From Methylococcales bacterium (GTDB lineage Bacteria > Pseudomonadota > Gammaproteobacteria > Methylococcales > UBA1147): a DNA stretch of 5,224 nucleotides. This document shows, piece by piece, positions 1 through 5,224 of this stretch (the first letter of the stretch is position 1; every line of letters begins with the position of its first letter). The notes under the pieces are model-generated. The model worked only from the letters and a program-made list of their open reading frames with translations, did no database searches and was not told the DNA's origin. The position numbers and the translations under genes were made by a program. The stretch covers positions 1-5,224 of the forward strand of contig JANXGZ010000277.1 in the NCBI GenBank assembly GCA_024958995.1, given 5' to 3'.

Positions 1-586
1 GGTCATGGGTACTGAGAACGACGGTTCCGCCTTTTTCCTCTACGAACCAGGAGATCAATTTTTCGGTGATCCTTATGGCTGAGGAATCCAGGTAAGTGAA
101 TGGCTCATCGAAAATCAACACTGCGGGATCCAGTGCGAGTGCACGAGCCAGCGCAACCCGTTGTCGTTCTCCGCCGGACAATGATTCAGTGCCGCGTTCA
201 GAGTGACGATCAATGTCTACCATTGTCAGGGCTGTATTGACCTGTCGCTCCCGCTGGCGCCTTGAAATCCCCTTGAGTTTTAGACCCAGTTCAACATTAT
301 CGGCAATCGAACCATTCAAGAAAAAAGGATTTTGTGGAACCATCCCCACCGTCTTTCGAAGCCTGGGAAGATCCGATTCGGAGACAGGCACTCCAAAATA
401 TTCGAGCTTGCCGGCCGCCGCAGTTTCCTGAAACGCCAGCAGCGAAATCAAGGTGCTTTTACCCGCCCCGTTGGGTCCGACTAGGGCAGTGACTTGCCGC
501 GACTGGATGGTCAGACTTTCGAGATCAAGTACCGTACGCTTGCCGTAATCAAAACGGACTCTCTCCAACCGGTAGGCAGTAGTCAA
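1..586 (-). CDS. tupC: Tungstate-type ABC transporter ATP-binding protein (TupC-like), 3' end outside window
   Basis: This is the ATPase of an oxyanion importer; it would hydrolyse ATP on the cytoplasmic face to drive uptake through the permease encoded just upstream. Reading down from 586 gives 195 open codons with no stop before the window edge. Walker A GPNGAGKST is at residues 37-45, the Q-loop Q at 85, the signature LSGGERQR at 136-143, Walker B VLIFDE at 156-161, the D-loop LD at 166-167 and the switch histidine H194 in STHD. All core ATPase motifs are therefore intact, and only the C-terminal tail is missing. The start is TTG 586-584, which overlaps the permease stop as TTGA. A GGAG at 596-593 lies six bases upstream, and an in-frame TAG two codons before TTG excludes a longer start. 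The segment before the D-loop reads DEPFTYLD, where DEPTANLD-like sequence is more common. ABC ATPase is near certain. Tungstate specificity rests on the neighbouring permease, and molybdate or another oxyanion remains possible. Confidence 0.87.
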   Translation of the reverse strand, partial: MTTAYRLERVRFDYGKRTVLDLESLTIQSRQVTALVGPNGAGKSTLISLLAFQETAAAGKLEYFGVPVSESDLPRLRKTVGMVPQNPFFLNGSIADNVELGLKLKGISRRQRERQVNTALTMVDIDRHSERGTESLSGGERQRVALARALALDPAVLIFDEPFTYLDSSAIRITEKLISWFVEEKGGTVVLSTHD

Positions 587-1302
587 GTCCTACTCCGGTT
601 GATCAGGCGAAGGACAGCGTTAACGGCGACCGCGATCATTAGCAACAGGATGCCAAGAGCGAGGGCGAAATCGAATTCACCCTTACTTGTCTCCAACGCG
701 ATCGCAGTGGTCATGGTTCGTGTAAAACCCTTGATGTTGCCACCCAGCATCATCGCCACGCCGACTTCACCAATGGCCCGTCCAAACCCGGCGATTACAC
801 CGGAAAGAATCGTTATTCGCAGTTCACTGACAACAAGCATCAGCATCTGACTGCGATTGGCGCCAAGCATTCTGAGTGTTGGCAACAGGCGGGAATCGGC
901 GGCCTGGATTGCCGAAACCGTCATGTGAACGATGATCGGCAGGATGAGAACGGTCTGGCCGATGATGATCGCGGTCTTGCTGTACAGTAGCCCCAGTTCA
1001 CCAAGAGGCCCCTGTCGGCTCAACAGGCCATAAAAGAACAGGCCAATAGTCACCGTTGGCAGGGCCATCAGGGAACCAAGCATCAGCATCAGGGCTGATT
1101 TGCCCGGAAAGCGGCCGAGGGCGATGACTGCTCCCAGAGGAATCCCAAGGCTGGAAGCCAGCAAGGCGGCGATCAGGGAAATATGGACCGAGGTCCACAT
1201 GATCAGGTAAACCTGGGGATCAAGGGCAAAAAGCAGCCCGACGGCCCCGATAATTGAGTCGGTAAAATAGTTCAAAGCCAGAAACGAACAATCGCTGCGC
1301 AC
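583..1302 (-). CDS. tupB: Tungstate-type ABC transporter permease (TupB-like)
   Basis: This is the inner-membrane permease of an oxyanion ABC importer, partner of the ATPase that follows it with a 4-base overlap. The 239-residue reading has hydrophobic segments near residues 33-62, 68-92, 110-130, 160-185 and 212-235. The ATPase-contact (EAA-type) loop is around 135-183 and includes LRMLGANRSQ and GRAIGEVGVAMMLGGN; the latter, with the ETSKGEFDFALALG that follows, is what I recognise as typical of the TupB group. The start is uncertain. The longest reading begins at GTG 1302, but TTG 1275 would give a 230-residue protein starting MNYFTDSI, closer to the N-terminus usual for this family. Neither candidate has a clear Shine-Dalgarno sequence. 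No binding-protein gene sits upstream, since proS diverges there, so the solute receptor must be encoded beyond the ATPase or elsewhere. The family assignment is from memory of homologues. Tungstate rather than molybdate is inference. Confidence 0.83.
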   Translation of the reverse strand: MRSDCSFLALNYFTDSIIGAVGLLFALDPQVYLIMWTSVHISLIAALLASSLGIPLGAVIALGRFPGKSALMLMLGSLMALPTVTIGLFFYGLLSRQGPLGELGLLYSKTAIIIGQTVLILPIIVHMTVSAIQAADSRLLPTLRMLGANRSQMLMLVVSELRITILSGVIAGFGRAIGEVGVAMMLGGNIKGFTRTMTTAIALETSKGEFDFALALGILLLMIAVAVNAVLRLINRSRT

Positions 1303-1355
1303 TGATGGTGTCTTGTTCCATAGTGCGCGGAGAATAGTGTAAACTGCCCCGCTTT

Positions 1356-1423
1356 CAGGGTCCGATGCCCTGTCAACCTGACTGCGATCGAAGCGGTTGC
1401 CCTATAACGTGAAGATTCAGGGC
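1356..1423. repeat. Two short inverted repeats in the divergent tupB/proS intergenic region
   Basis: CAGGG (1356-1360) and CCCTG (1368-1372) form a 5-bp stem around a 7-base loop. GCCCT (1399-1403) and AGGGC (1419-1423) form a second pair around 15 bases, with TATAA (1403-1407) and TTATA (1425-1429) next to it. TTCAGGG occurs in the same orientation at 1354-1360 and 1416-1422. The second copy touches the candidate minus-strand -10, so an operator or leader structure is possible. The arms are short enough that chance is a real alternative. Confidence 0.3.
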
Positions 1424-1453
1424 ATTATATACCGATCCCGGCGGGCATGACGG
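1424..1453 (-). promoter_or_regulatory. Candidate sigma-70 promoter for tupBC
   Basis: On the minus strand a perfect TATAAT lies at 1429-1424. CCGTCA at 1453-1448 is a mediocre -35 (3 of 6 consensus bases), 18 bases away. Transcription would start near 1417, leaving a leader of about 115-140 bases before the permease. The -10 is seen directly; its use is inferred. Confidence 0.4.
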
Positions 1454-1494
1454 GTATTCCAGGCCGTGACCCCAGATGACAGACCCCTGAGCAA

Positions 1495-3204
1495 ATGCGT
1501 ACACTAAATTTTCCACTTTATACACTGAAGGAATCCCCGGCAGATGCCGAAATAGCGAGCCATCAACTGATGTTGCGGGCTGGCCTGATCCGGAAACTGG
1601 CCGCCGGTTTGTACAACTGGCTGCCGATGGGTATCCGTATCCTGCACAAGGTCGAAGCCGTGATCCGTGAAGAAATGAATCGTGCCGGTGCTCTCGAGGT
1701 TCTGATGCCCGCGGTGCAGCCGGCAGAACTATGGCAGGAATCGGGACGTTGGGAACATTATGGTCCGGAGCTCACCCGACTCAACGATCGACATGGGCGT
1801 GAATTTTGCCTAGGACCGACCCATGAGGAAATCATTACCGCCCTCGCACGCGGCGAAATCAAGAGCTACAAGCAGCTGCCGGTCAATTTCTACCAAATCC
1901 AAACTAAGTTTCGAGACGAGATCCGGCCCCGCTTTGGAATCATGCGAGCCCGTGAATTCATCATGAAGGATGCCTATTCGTTTCATCTAGATCATCAGTC
2001 GCTTGATGACACCTATGAGACAATGCATGGAACCTATTGCCGGATCTTTTCCCGGCTCGGACTCGAATTTCGGCCGGTGCTGGCAGATTCCGGAGCGATC
2101 GGTGGCAATCTGTCTCACGAATTCCATGTGCTCGCCGAATCCGGTGAGGATGCCATCGCCTTTTCGACGGAAAGCAAGTACGCGGCCAATGTGGAACTGG
2201 CAGAAGCGGTCGCCATTGGCAGCCGAAGCGACCCCTCCACAACCATGCAGAGTCTCGCAACACCCGGGCAACACAGCATTGAACAGATCAGCGAATTCTT
2301 GGGTGTGACGTCAGAGCAGTGCATCAAGACACTACTGGTTAAATCCACAGATAAATCGGTCGTTGCCCTGTTGCTGCGGGGTGATCACGAACTGAACACG
2401 ATCAAGGCGGAGAAACTGGACCTGGTTGCCTCTCCCCTAGAATTCGCCAGCAATGAAGAGATCCAAGCGGCAGCAGGTTGCTCTGCAGGTTCAATTGGTC
2501 CCGTCGGGTTGGATATCCCGGTGATCGCAGACCGTTCGGTGGTCAATGTCGCCGATTTCGTATGCGGCGCCAACCAAGATGGAGAGCATCTGACCGGGGT
2601 CAACTGGGAACGCGATCTGCCGTTGCCCGACAGGATAGAAGACATTCGGCAGGTCAGGGAAGGCGACCCAAGTCCCGATGGAGAAGGCAGCCTGAAAATT
2701 GCCCGCGGCATCGAGGTCGGGCATATCTTCCAACTCGGAAAGAAATACAGTGAAGCAATGCATGCCGTCGTCCTCGACGAAGGAGGGCGCAGTCAGGCCA
2801 TGACTATGGGCTGTTACGGCATCGGGGTCACTCGGGTTATCGCGGCAGCCATCGAGCAAAATCACGACCAGTATGGGATTATCTGGCCAGCCGCTATTGC
2901 GCCGTTCCAGGTCGCCTTACTGCCCATGAACATGCACAAGTCGGAGCGACTACGGACCGCCGTCGAAAAACTCTACCAAGAAATGCTCGACGCCGGTATT
3001 GATGTTCTTTTTGATAATCGAAAGGTGCGTGCCGGTTTCATGTTTGCCGATATTGAACTGATCGGAATTCCGCACCGAGTGGTCCTCGGCGACCGGGGTC
3101 TTGATTCCGCTACTGTCGAATACAAAAGCCGCCGAGACAAGGATGTCACGGAGGTTCCACTAAGCAAAATCGTCGAGTTCTTGAATCAACGGCTAGCTTC
3201 TTGA
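1495..3204 (+). CDS. proS: Proline--tRNA ligase (ProRS), bacterial type with editing domain
   Basis: This cytoplasmic class II aminoacyl-tRNA synthetase activates proline with ATP and charges tRNA-Pro. The 569 residues compare with 572 in E. coli and can be followed along it from the first residues (MRT...) to the C-terminus. The TxE loop GPTHEE is at 107-112. The motif 2 region FRDEIRPRFGIMRAREF is at 139-155, with MKDAYSFH following at 157-164. Motif 3 is at 437-447 with TMGCYGIGVTR, C440 corresponding to the E. coli motif 3 cysteine. The inserted YbaK-like editing domain, which hydrolyses mischarged Ala-tRNA-Pro, spans roughly 225-400 and has IKTLLVK at 277-283; K278 is probably the conserved editing lysine. 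The anticodon-binding domain fills about 470-569. The start at 1495 is fixed by this alignment, although only a weak TGAG (1488-1491) precedes it. No frameshift or missing key residue was seen, and no T-box-like leader was recognised. It is transcribed away from tupBC. Confidence 0.98.
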   Translation: MRTLNFPLYTLKESPADAEIASHQLMLRAGLIRKLAAGLYNWLPMGIRILHKVEAVIREEMNRAGALEVLMPAVQPAELWQESGRWEHYGPELTRLNDRHGREFCLGPTHEEIITALARGEIKSYKQLPVNFYQIQTKFRDEIRPRFGIMRAREFIMKDAYSFHLDHQSLDDTYETMHGTYCRIFSRLGLEFRPVLADSGAIGGNLSHEFHVLAESGEDAIAFSTESKYAANVELAEAVAIGSRSDPSTTMQSLATPGQHSIEQISEFLGVTSEQCIKTLLVKSTDKSVVALLLRGDHELNTIKAEKLDLVASPLEFASNEEIQAAAGCSAGSIGPVGLDIPVIADRSVVNVADFVCGANQDGEHLTGVNWERDLPLPDRIEDIRQVREGDPSPDGEGSLKIARGIEVGHIFQLGKKYSEAMHAVVLDEGGRSQAMTMGCYGIGVTRVIAAAIEQNHDQYGIIWPAAIAPFQVALLPMNMHKSERLRTAVEKLYQEMLDAGIDVLFDNRKVRAGFMFADIELIGIPHRVVLGDRGLDSATVEYKSRRDKDVTEVPLSKIVEFLNQRLAS

Positions 3205-3376
3205 TTCATCACCAGCGATCTCCCAACTGGTATCTCTGATCCCTGGACAGCCTTCGAGCCTTCGGAAGGTAGATCCATCGAGCGATCGTTGGAGACCTTC
3301 GAGTACCTATCAAATCTTGGCTTGACCGCGATAAAATCCACATTTCGATCATGCCCCTAACCGGACATGACCATTA

Positions 3377-3390
3377 AGGCTGAAAAGCCT
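3377..3390 (+). terminator. Small GNRA-loop hairpin, weak terminator candidate after proS
   Basis: AGGCT (3377-3381), a GAAA tetraloop and AGCCT (3386-3390) make a compact 5-bp stem. The next T-run, TTTTT at 3405-3409, begins 14 bases beyond the stem, too far for a textbook intrinsic terminator. It could instead be a stabilising 3' hairpin or chance. Confidence 0.2.
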
Positions 3391-3412
3391 ATTCGGAATC
3401 ATCATTTTTGCT

Positions 3413-3440
3413 TTGCTTGATCCTTCACATTGGTTAGACT
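3413..3440 (+). promoter_or_regulatory. Weak candidate promoter for the exported-protein / YeeE operon
   Basis: TTGCTT (3413-3418) and TAGACT (3435-3440) are separated by 16 bases, matching 3 of 6 and 4 of 6 consensus positions. The position, about 28 bases before the ATG at 3468, is right for a short leader. The match is modest, and AT-rich sequence surrounds it. Confidence 0.27.
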
Positions 3441-3455
3441 TCCGATTTTTAGATT

Positions 3456-3460
3456 GAGGA
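3456..3460 (+). promoter_or_regulatory. Strong ribosome binding site deciding the start at 3468
   Basis: GAGGA lies seven bases before ATG 3468. It is the clearest Shine-Dalgarno sequence in the window, and it supports both the start choice and the reality of the small exported protein. Confidence 0.75.
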
Positions 3461-3467
3461 AAGCAGA

Positions 3468-3815
3468 ATGAAAAAGTCCATGAACGGGGTCTTGCGGTTT
3501 GCTTTTGTCATTACCGTGGCCATGATGACCCCGGGCTGGCAGGCTGCGTACGCCGGTACTGATAAACCGTCGGCGCTACTCGAAGCCGATCTGAGGGGTG
3601 ACGCACTGAAACGTTGTCGAGGGCTCATCCACGAACATATCGGAAGGTGGGTCCACTCCCCAACCAAAAAGGAAGGTTGGGCTTCCGTCAAGATGGTTAT
3701 GACCTGGGAAGGCCGGAAGAAAGATTTCCAGACTGTGGCTTGCACTTACGAGATGTACAAGGGAGTCACCTCACTGGTGATCGATGGCGAGACCGTAATG
3801 AAGAGACTGGAATGA
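3468..3815 (+). CDS. Small exported (periplasmic) protein of unknown function
   Basis: I do not recognise this 115-residue protein. It begins with a textbook signal peptide: a basic start (MKK...R10), a hydrophobic core at about 11-22 and a probable cleavage after AYA at residue 29. The mature protein would be about 86 residues. The mature part is basic and has exactly two cysteines, C50 in LKRCRGLI and C92 in VACTYEMY, which could form a disulfide in the periplasm. It has helical character around 35-60 and alternates like beta strands at about 72-112, ending SLVIDGETVMKRLE. There is no lipobox and no transmembrane helix after the signal. The start at ATG 3468 has the GAGGA site upstream. It is the first gene of the plus-strand run that includes the YeeE/YedE pair, so a role linked to sulfur uptake or the cell envelope is possible but unproven. 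A domain name would be a guess. Confidence 0.8.
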   Translation: MKKSMNGVLRFAFVITVAMMTPGWQAAYAGTDKPSALLEADLRGDALKRCRGLIHEHIGRWVHSPTKKEGWASVKMVMTWEGRKKDFQTVACTYEMYKGVTSLVIDGETVMKRLE

Positions 3816-4006
3816 TCCCGATTGCATCAGGCCGGAGCCCCCGGCTCGTTCTTTCAGCGACATGCAGGGTAATGATCGTCCTAGGCGGACGCGTCATGTT
3901 GGTCCAAGGTGTTGCGAATGAGCCGCCCTACCCCGGAAACGTGTCCAGAATTCGGGACTCAATTGGACAACTTTCTTCGGGAGACCTGAAACGTGGAGAA
4001 CTTTAG
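3812..4006 (+). CDS. Possible small overlapping ORF, 64 aa, hydrophobic N-terminal half
   Basis: ATG 3812 overlaps the stop of the exported-protein gene as ATGA. The frame ends at TAG 4004-4006, 14 bases inside the next gene, so it would fill the otherwise empty 177 bases between them. The product has a hydrophobic stretch at about residues 12-34 that ends in VQGVA, resembling a signal peptide or single membrane helix. A polar tail NEPPYPGNVSRIRDSIGQLS follows. There is no strong ribosome binding site; only GAAGAG-like purines lie upstream, so translation would depend on coupling. The frame is also open further upstream, inside the previous gene in another frame, which is what chance would give. 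I recognise no homologue. It could be a real coupled micro-gene or merely spacer. Confidence 0.28.
   Translation: MIPIASGRSPRLVLSATCRVMIVLGGRVMLVQGVANEPPYPGNVSRIRDSIGQLSSGDLKRGEL
3979..3983 (+). promoter_or_regulatory. Ribosome binding site supporting the GTG start at 3993
   Basis: GGGAG lies nine bases before GTG 3993. Together with the family-like N-terminus it supports GTG as the start of the first YeeE-half gene. Confidence 0.6.
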
Positions 4007-4424
4007 CCCAGTCAGCGCGCTGATTGGAGGTGCTCTGATCGGCTTGGCAGCCAGTCTGCTACTGCTGTTTAACGGGCGCATCGCCGGGATTAGCGGGATT
4101 CTCTCGGGCGGGCTATTCCTTCGAAAGCGGGAAAGACTGTGGCGGCTATTGTTTCTGGTAGGAATGGTGGCTGGGGCAAGCGTTTACCAACACATCGGTG
4201 GTGGTCTGAGCGAGGTACGGACAGGCTATCCCCTGTTCTTACTGATCGTCGGGGGAGTGCTTGTGGGTTTCGGTACCCGGCTAGGTAGTGGTTGCACAAG
4301 CGGACATGGGGTTTGGGGACTTGCACGCCATTCTCGACGTTCGATAGTCGCAACCCTCATTTTCATGGCATTTGGCGGTGTTTCGGTATACCTTGTCAGA
4401 CACGTCTTTGACGTTTTGTCATGA
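3993..4424 (+). CDS. YeeE/YedE family half-transporter (PmpA-like), predicted sulfur-compound permease
   Basis: This is an inner-membrane protein of the YeeE/YedE family, whose characterised members import thiosulfate. In the small paired form (PmpA/PmpB) each gene encodes half of the usual two-repeat protein. The 143 residues have hydrophobic segments near 8-27, 50-66, 79-95 and 115-135. The conserved N-terminal NGRIAGISGIL is at 27-37. The signature GSGCTSGHG is at 98-106, with C101 the expected functional cysteine. Relatives I know continue GHGVCG, but here it reads GHGVWG, so the second cysteine position (108) is tryptophan. The start is GTG 3993, with GGGAG nine bases upstream. The stop overlaps the next gene by ATGA, so the two halves are surely co-translated and probably form one complex. 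Thiosulfate or another reduced sulfur species as substrate is inference from the family. Confidence 0.9.
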   Translation: MENFSPVSALIGGALIGLAASLLLLFNGRIAGISGILSGGLFLRKRERLWRLLFLVGMVAGASVYQHIGGGLSEVRTGYPLFLLIVGGVLVGFGTRLGSGCTSGHGVWGLARHSRRSIVATLIFMAFGGVSVYLVRHVFDVLS

Positions 4425-4843
4425 CGCCCTTGCTGACCGCACCTCTATCCGGCTTCGTTTTCGGCTTGGGCCTGACCGTTTCCCAAATGATCGATCCTGT
4501 CAAGGTCACCGATTTCCTAGACGTTACAGGATTTTGGGATCCGAGCCTTGCGTTGGTGATGGCCGGGGCTCTGGCGGTCACTCTTGTCTGTTTCAGACTT
4601 ATCCTGCGCCGCCCATCTCCGCTGGCAGCCGAGAGGTTCGATCTACCCACTCGCACCGATATCGATGTGAAACTGATTGCCGGCGCAGCCTTGTTCGGAA
4701 CAGGGTGGGGAATGACCGGATACTGCCCTGGTCCCGCGGTTGCTAGTCTTGGGTTATGGTCTTTTGATTCCCTGGTCGTTCTGGGCTCGATCCTCGCCGG
4801 CGTGGGCCTGCATCAGCTGCTTTTCCAATCCCGGTCAGGATAA
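4421..4843 (+). CDS. DUF6691 / YeeE-family second half-transporter (PmpB-like)
   Basis: This is the inner-membrane partner of the preceding YeeE half. The 140 residues have hydrophobic stretches near 5-22, 43-62, 84-99 and 116-135. Family hallmarks are SGFVFGLGLTVSQMIDPVKV (10-29) followed by TDFLD, then WDPSLALVM (39-47), LFGTGWGMTGYCPGPA (91-106) with C102, and a short basic C-terminus. C102 in the GYCPGPA motif is the counterpart of the cysteine in the second repeat of full-length YeeE. The start ATG 4421 sits inside the stop of the upstream gene (ATGA). It has no ribosome binding site of its own, which points to translational coupling and a fixed ratio of the two halves. Length and motif order are normal for the family. 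Function as a sulfur-compound transporter is inferred from the family and not shown by the sequence. Confidence 0.9.
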   Translation: MTPLLTAPLSGFVFGLGLTVSQMIDPVKVTDFLDVTGFWDPSLALVMAGALAVTLVCFRLILRRPSPLAAERFDLPTRTDIDVKLIAGAALFGTGWGMTGYCPGPAVASLGLWSFDSLVVLGSILAGVGLHQLLFQSRSG

Positions 4844-4852
4844 ATTCATCAA

Positions 4853-5224
4853 GTGATTCGCTGGTCCCTGGATACTTCTGCAAGAGAGCGATGGATTACG
4901 GCCGGGGCGAGACACGGCGGGACGGGAAGAGCTAGGCTCATTTGTCTTTTGTTGGTCGCAACGGTTTTTACTCCTGCAGCTCTAGCCACCGAAGCAGAAG
5001 AACTGGCGGCTTTGGCCTCGCGCCATTTCGACCAGGACTTCCTGTCAAGATCCGCAGAATACCATCAATATCGTCTGCAACTATTCCTTCTTCAGACCAC
5101 CCTACTACTGACCTTCCTATTTCTGCTCGTCAGGGGACCGCTTGGACAATGGGGCAGGAAGGCGGTCGAGATCGTCGGCGGTCGTCCGTGGCTAGCTAGA
5201 GCCTTAATCCTTGGGTTGATTTAC
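4853..5224 (+). CDS. M48-family membrane metallopeptidase, N-terminal part (runs off right edge)
   Basis: An open frame of 124 codons continues to the last base. It begins with a polar, arginine-rich stretch, then a signal-like hydrophobic segment (about residues 29-42, LICLLLVATVFTPAALA). A helical acidic region with HFDQDF and the SAEYHQYRLQLFLLQ stretch follows, then a membrane helix at about 74-92. Next come RGPLGQWGRKAVEIVGGRPW and the start of a further helix. This order, and especially the GGRPWL before a helix, matches the N-terminal membrane domain of M48 (CAAX-protease-like) peptidases. The zinc-binding HEXXH would lie beyond the window and cannot be seen. GTG 4853 is the only plausible start: the TAA of the upstream gene is in the same frame nine bases before. 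AGGA at 4837-4840 is 12 bases away, rather far. The close spacing suggests the same operon as the YeeE pair. Confidence 0.7.
   Translation, partial: MIRWSLDTSARERWITAGARHGGTGRARLICLLLVATVFTPAALATEAEELAALASRHFDQDFLSRSAEYHQYRLQLFLLQTTLLLTFLFLLVRGPLGQWGRKAVEIVGGRPWLARALILGLIY

Larger units (their letters stand above)
3205..3467. other. Intergenic gap between proS and the exported-protein gene
   Basis: No credible gene was found in these 263 bases on either strand. CCTTCGAG occurs twice in direct orientation (3251-3258 and 3296-3303). Between them is the small palindrome CCTTCGGAAGG (3259-3269), whose GAAGG could pair with either CCTTC. A separate AGGCT-GAAA-AGCCT hairpin is at 3377-3390. No stem here is followed directly by a convincing run of T, so a standard intrinsic terminator for proS is not evident. 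Confidence 0.5.

Noticed and set aside
494..850. Plus-strand open frame of 118 codons
   Set aside because: It lies antisense to the end of the clear permease gene and has no family-like features; it is a shadow of that gene.
1403..1429. TATAACG and CATTATATA arms resembling half-sites of the ModE molybdate regulator
   Set aside because: The arms are in the reverse order from a ModE site (CGTTATAT first, then ATATAACG), and the spacing is longer. The resemblance is most likely AT-rich promoter sequence.
1961..2865. Several open frames on both strands inside proS
   Set aside because: All are out-of-frame or antisense readings of a conserved, intact synthetase gene.
3614..4006. 130-codon plus-strand frame starting inside the exported-protein gene
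   Set aside because: Its first two thirds overlap a gene with a signal peptide and strong ribosome site in another frame. Only the distal part from 3812 is kept, as a tentative small ORF.
4372..4746. 124-codon plus-strand frame across the junction of the two YeeE halves
   Set aside because: It is arginine- and serine-rich, lacks motifs, and is out of frame with both well-supported membrane proteins.
3993..4843. The YeeE pair read as one gene broken by a frameshift
   Set aside because: Each half has its own start, a normal length and the motifs of a known family of separate halves joined by an ATGA overlap, so the split is natural and not a pseudogene.
1..5224. CRISPR arrays, tRNA or rRNA genes, insertion sequences
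   Set aside because: No regularly spaced repeats, no tRNA-like cloverleaf sequence and no transposase or terminal inverted repeats were seen on either strand.

Overview
The window looks like chromosomal DNA of a gammaproteobacterium with moderate GC, a little above 50% by eye. The main reason is that the prolyl-tRNA synthetase can be aligned by memory along its whole length with the E. coli enzyme (569 versus 572 residues). The genus cannot be read from this sequence. A YeeE/YedE-type sulfur transport pair would fit an organism with active sulfur metabolism, but that is inference.

Left part (1-1302, minus strand): two genes of a tungstate-type (TupBC) ABC importer. The permease gene comes first and the ATPase second. 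They overlap in a TTGA, so the ATPase starts at TTG 586. The ATPase runs off the left edge of the window just after its switch histidine. The periplasmic binding protein (TupA) is not between the permease and proS; it would have to lie beyond the left edge or elsewhere. Between 1303 and 1494 is a divergent promoter region with a perfect TATAAT on the minus strand and two small GCCCT/AGGGC-type inverted repeats.

Middle (1495-3204, plus strand): complete proS, bacterial type with the inserted editing domain. The gap 3205-3467 has no gene. It contains a twice-repeated CCTTCGAG, small hairpins and a weak candidate promoter for what follows.

Right part (3468-5224, plus strand): a tightly packed, probably co-transcribed run. 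It starts with a small exported protein of unknown function (115 aa) behind a strong ribosome binding site. Next comes a possible 64-codon ORF that overlaps both neighbours. Then come two half-size membrane proteins of the YeeE/YedE family, the second being DUF6691 type. They overlap in an ATGA and together resemble the PmpA/PmpB predicted sulfur transporter. Nine bases later the N-terminal part of an M48-family membrane metallopeptidase begins and runs off the right edge.

Most of the window is recognisable. The parts that are not understood are the exported 115-aa protein, the possible overlapping small ORF and the link between the sulfur transporter pair and a membrane protease. One substitution stands out: the usual second cysteine next to the GCTSGHG motif of the first YeeE half is a tryptophan.
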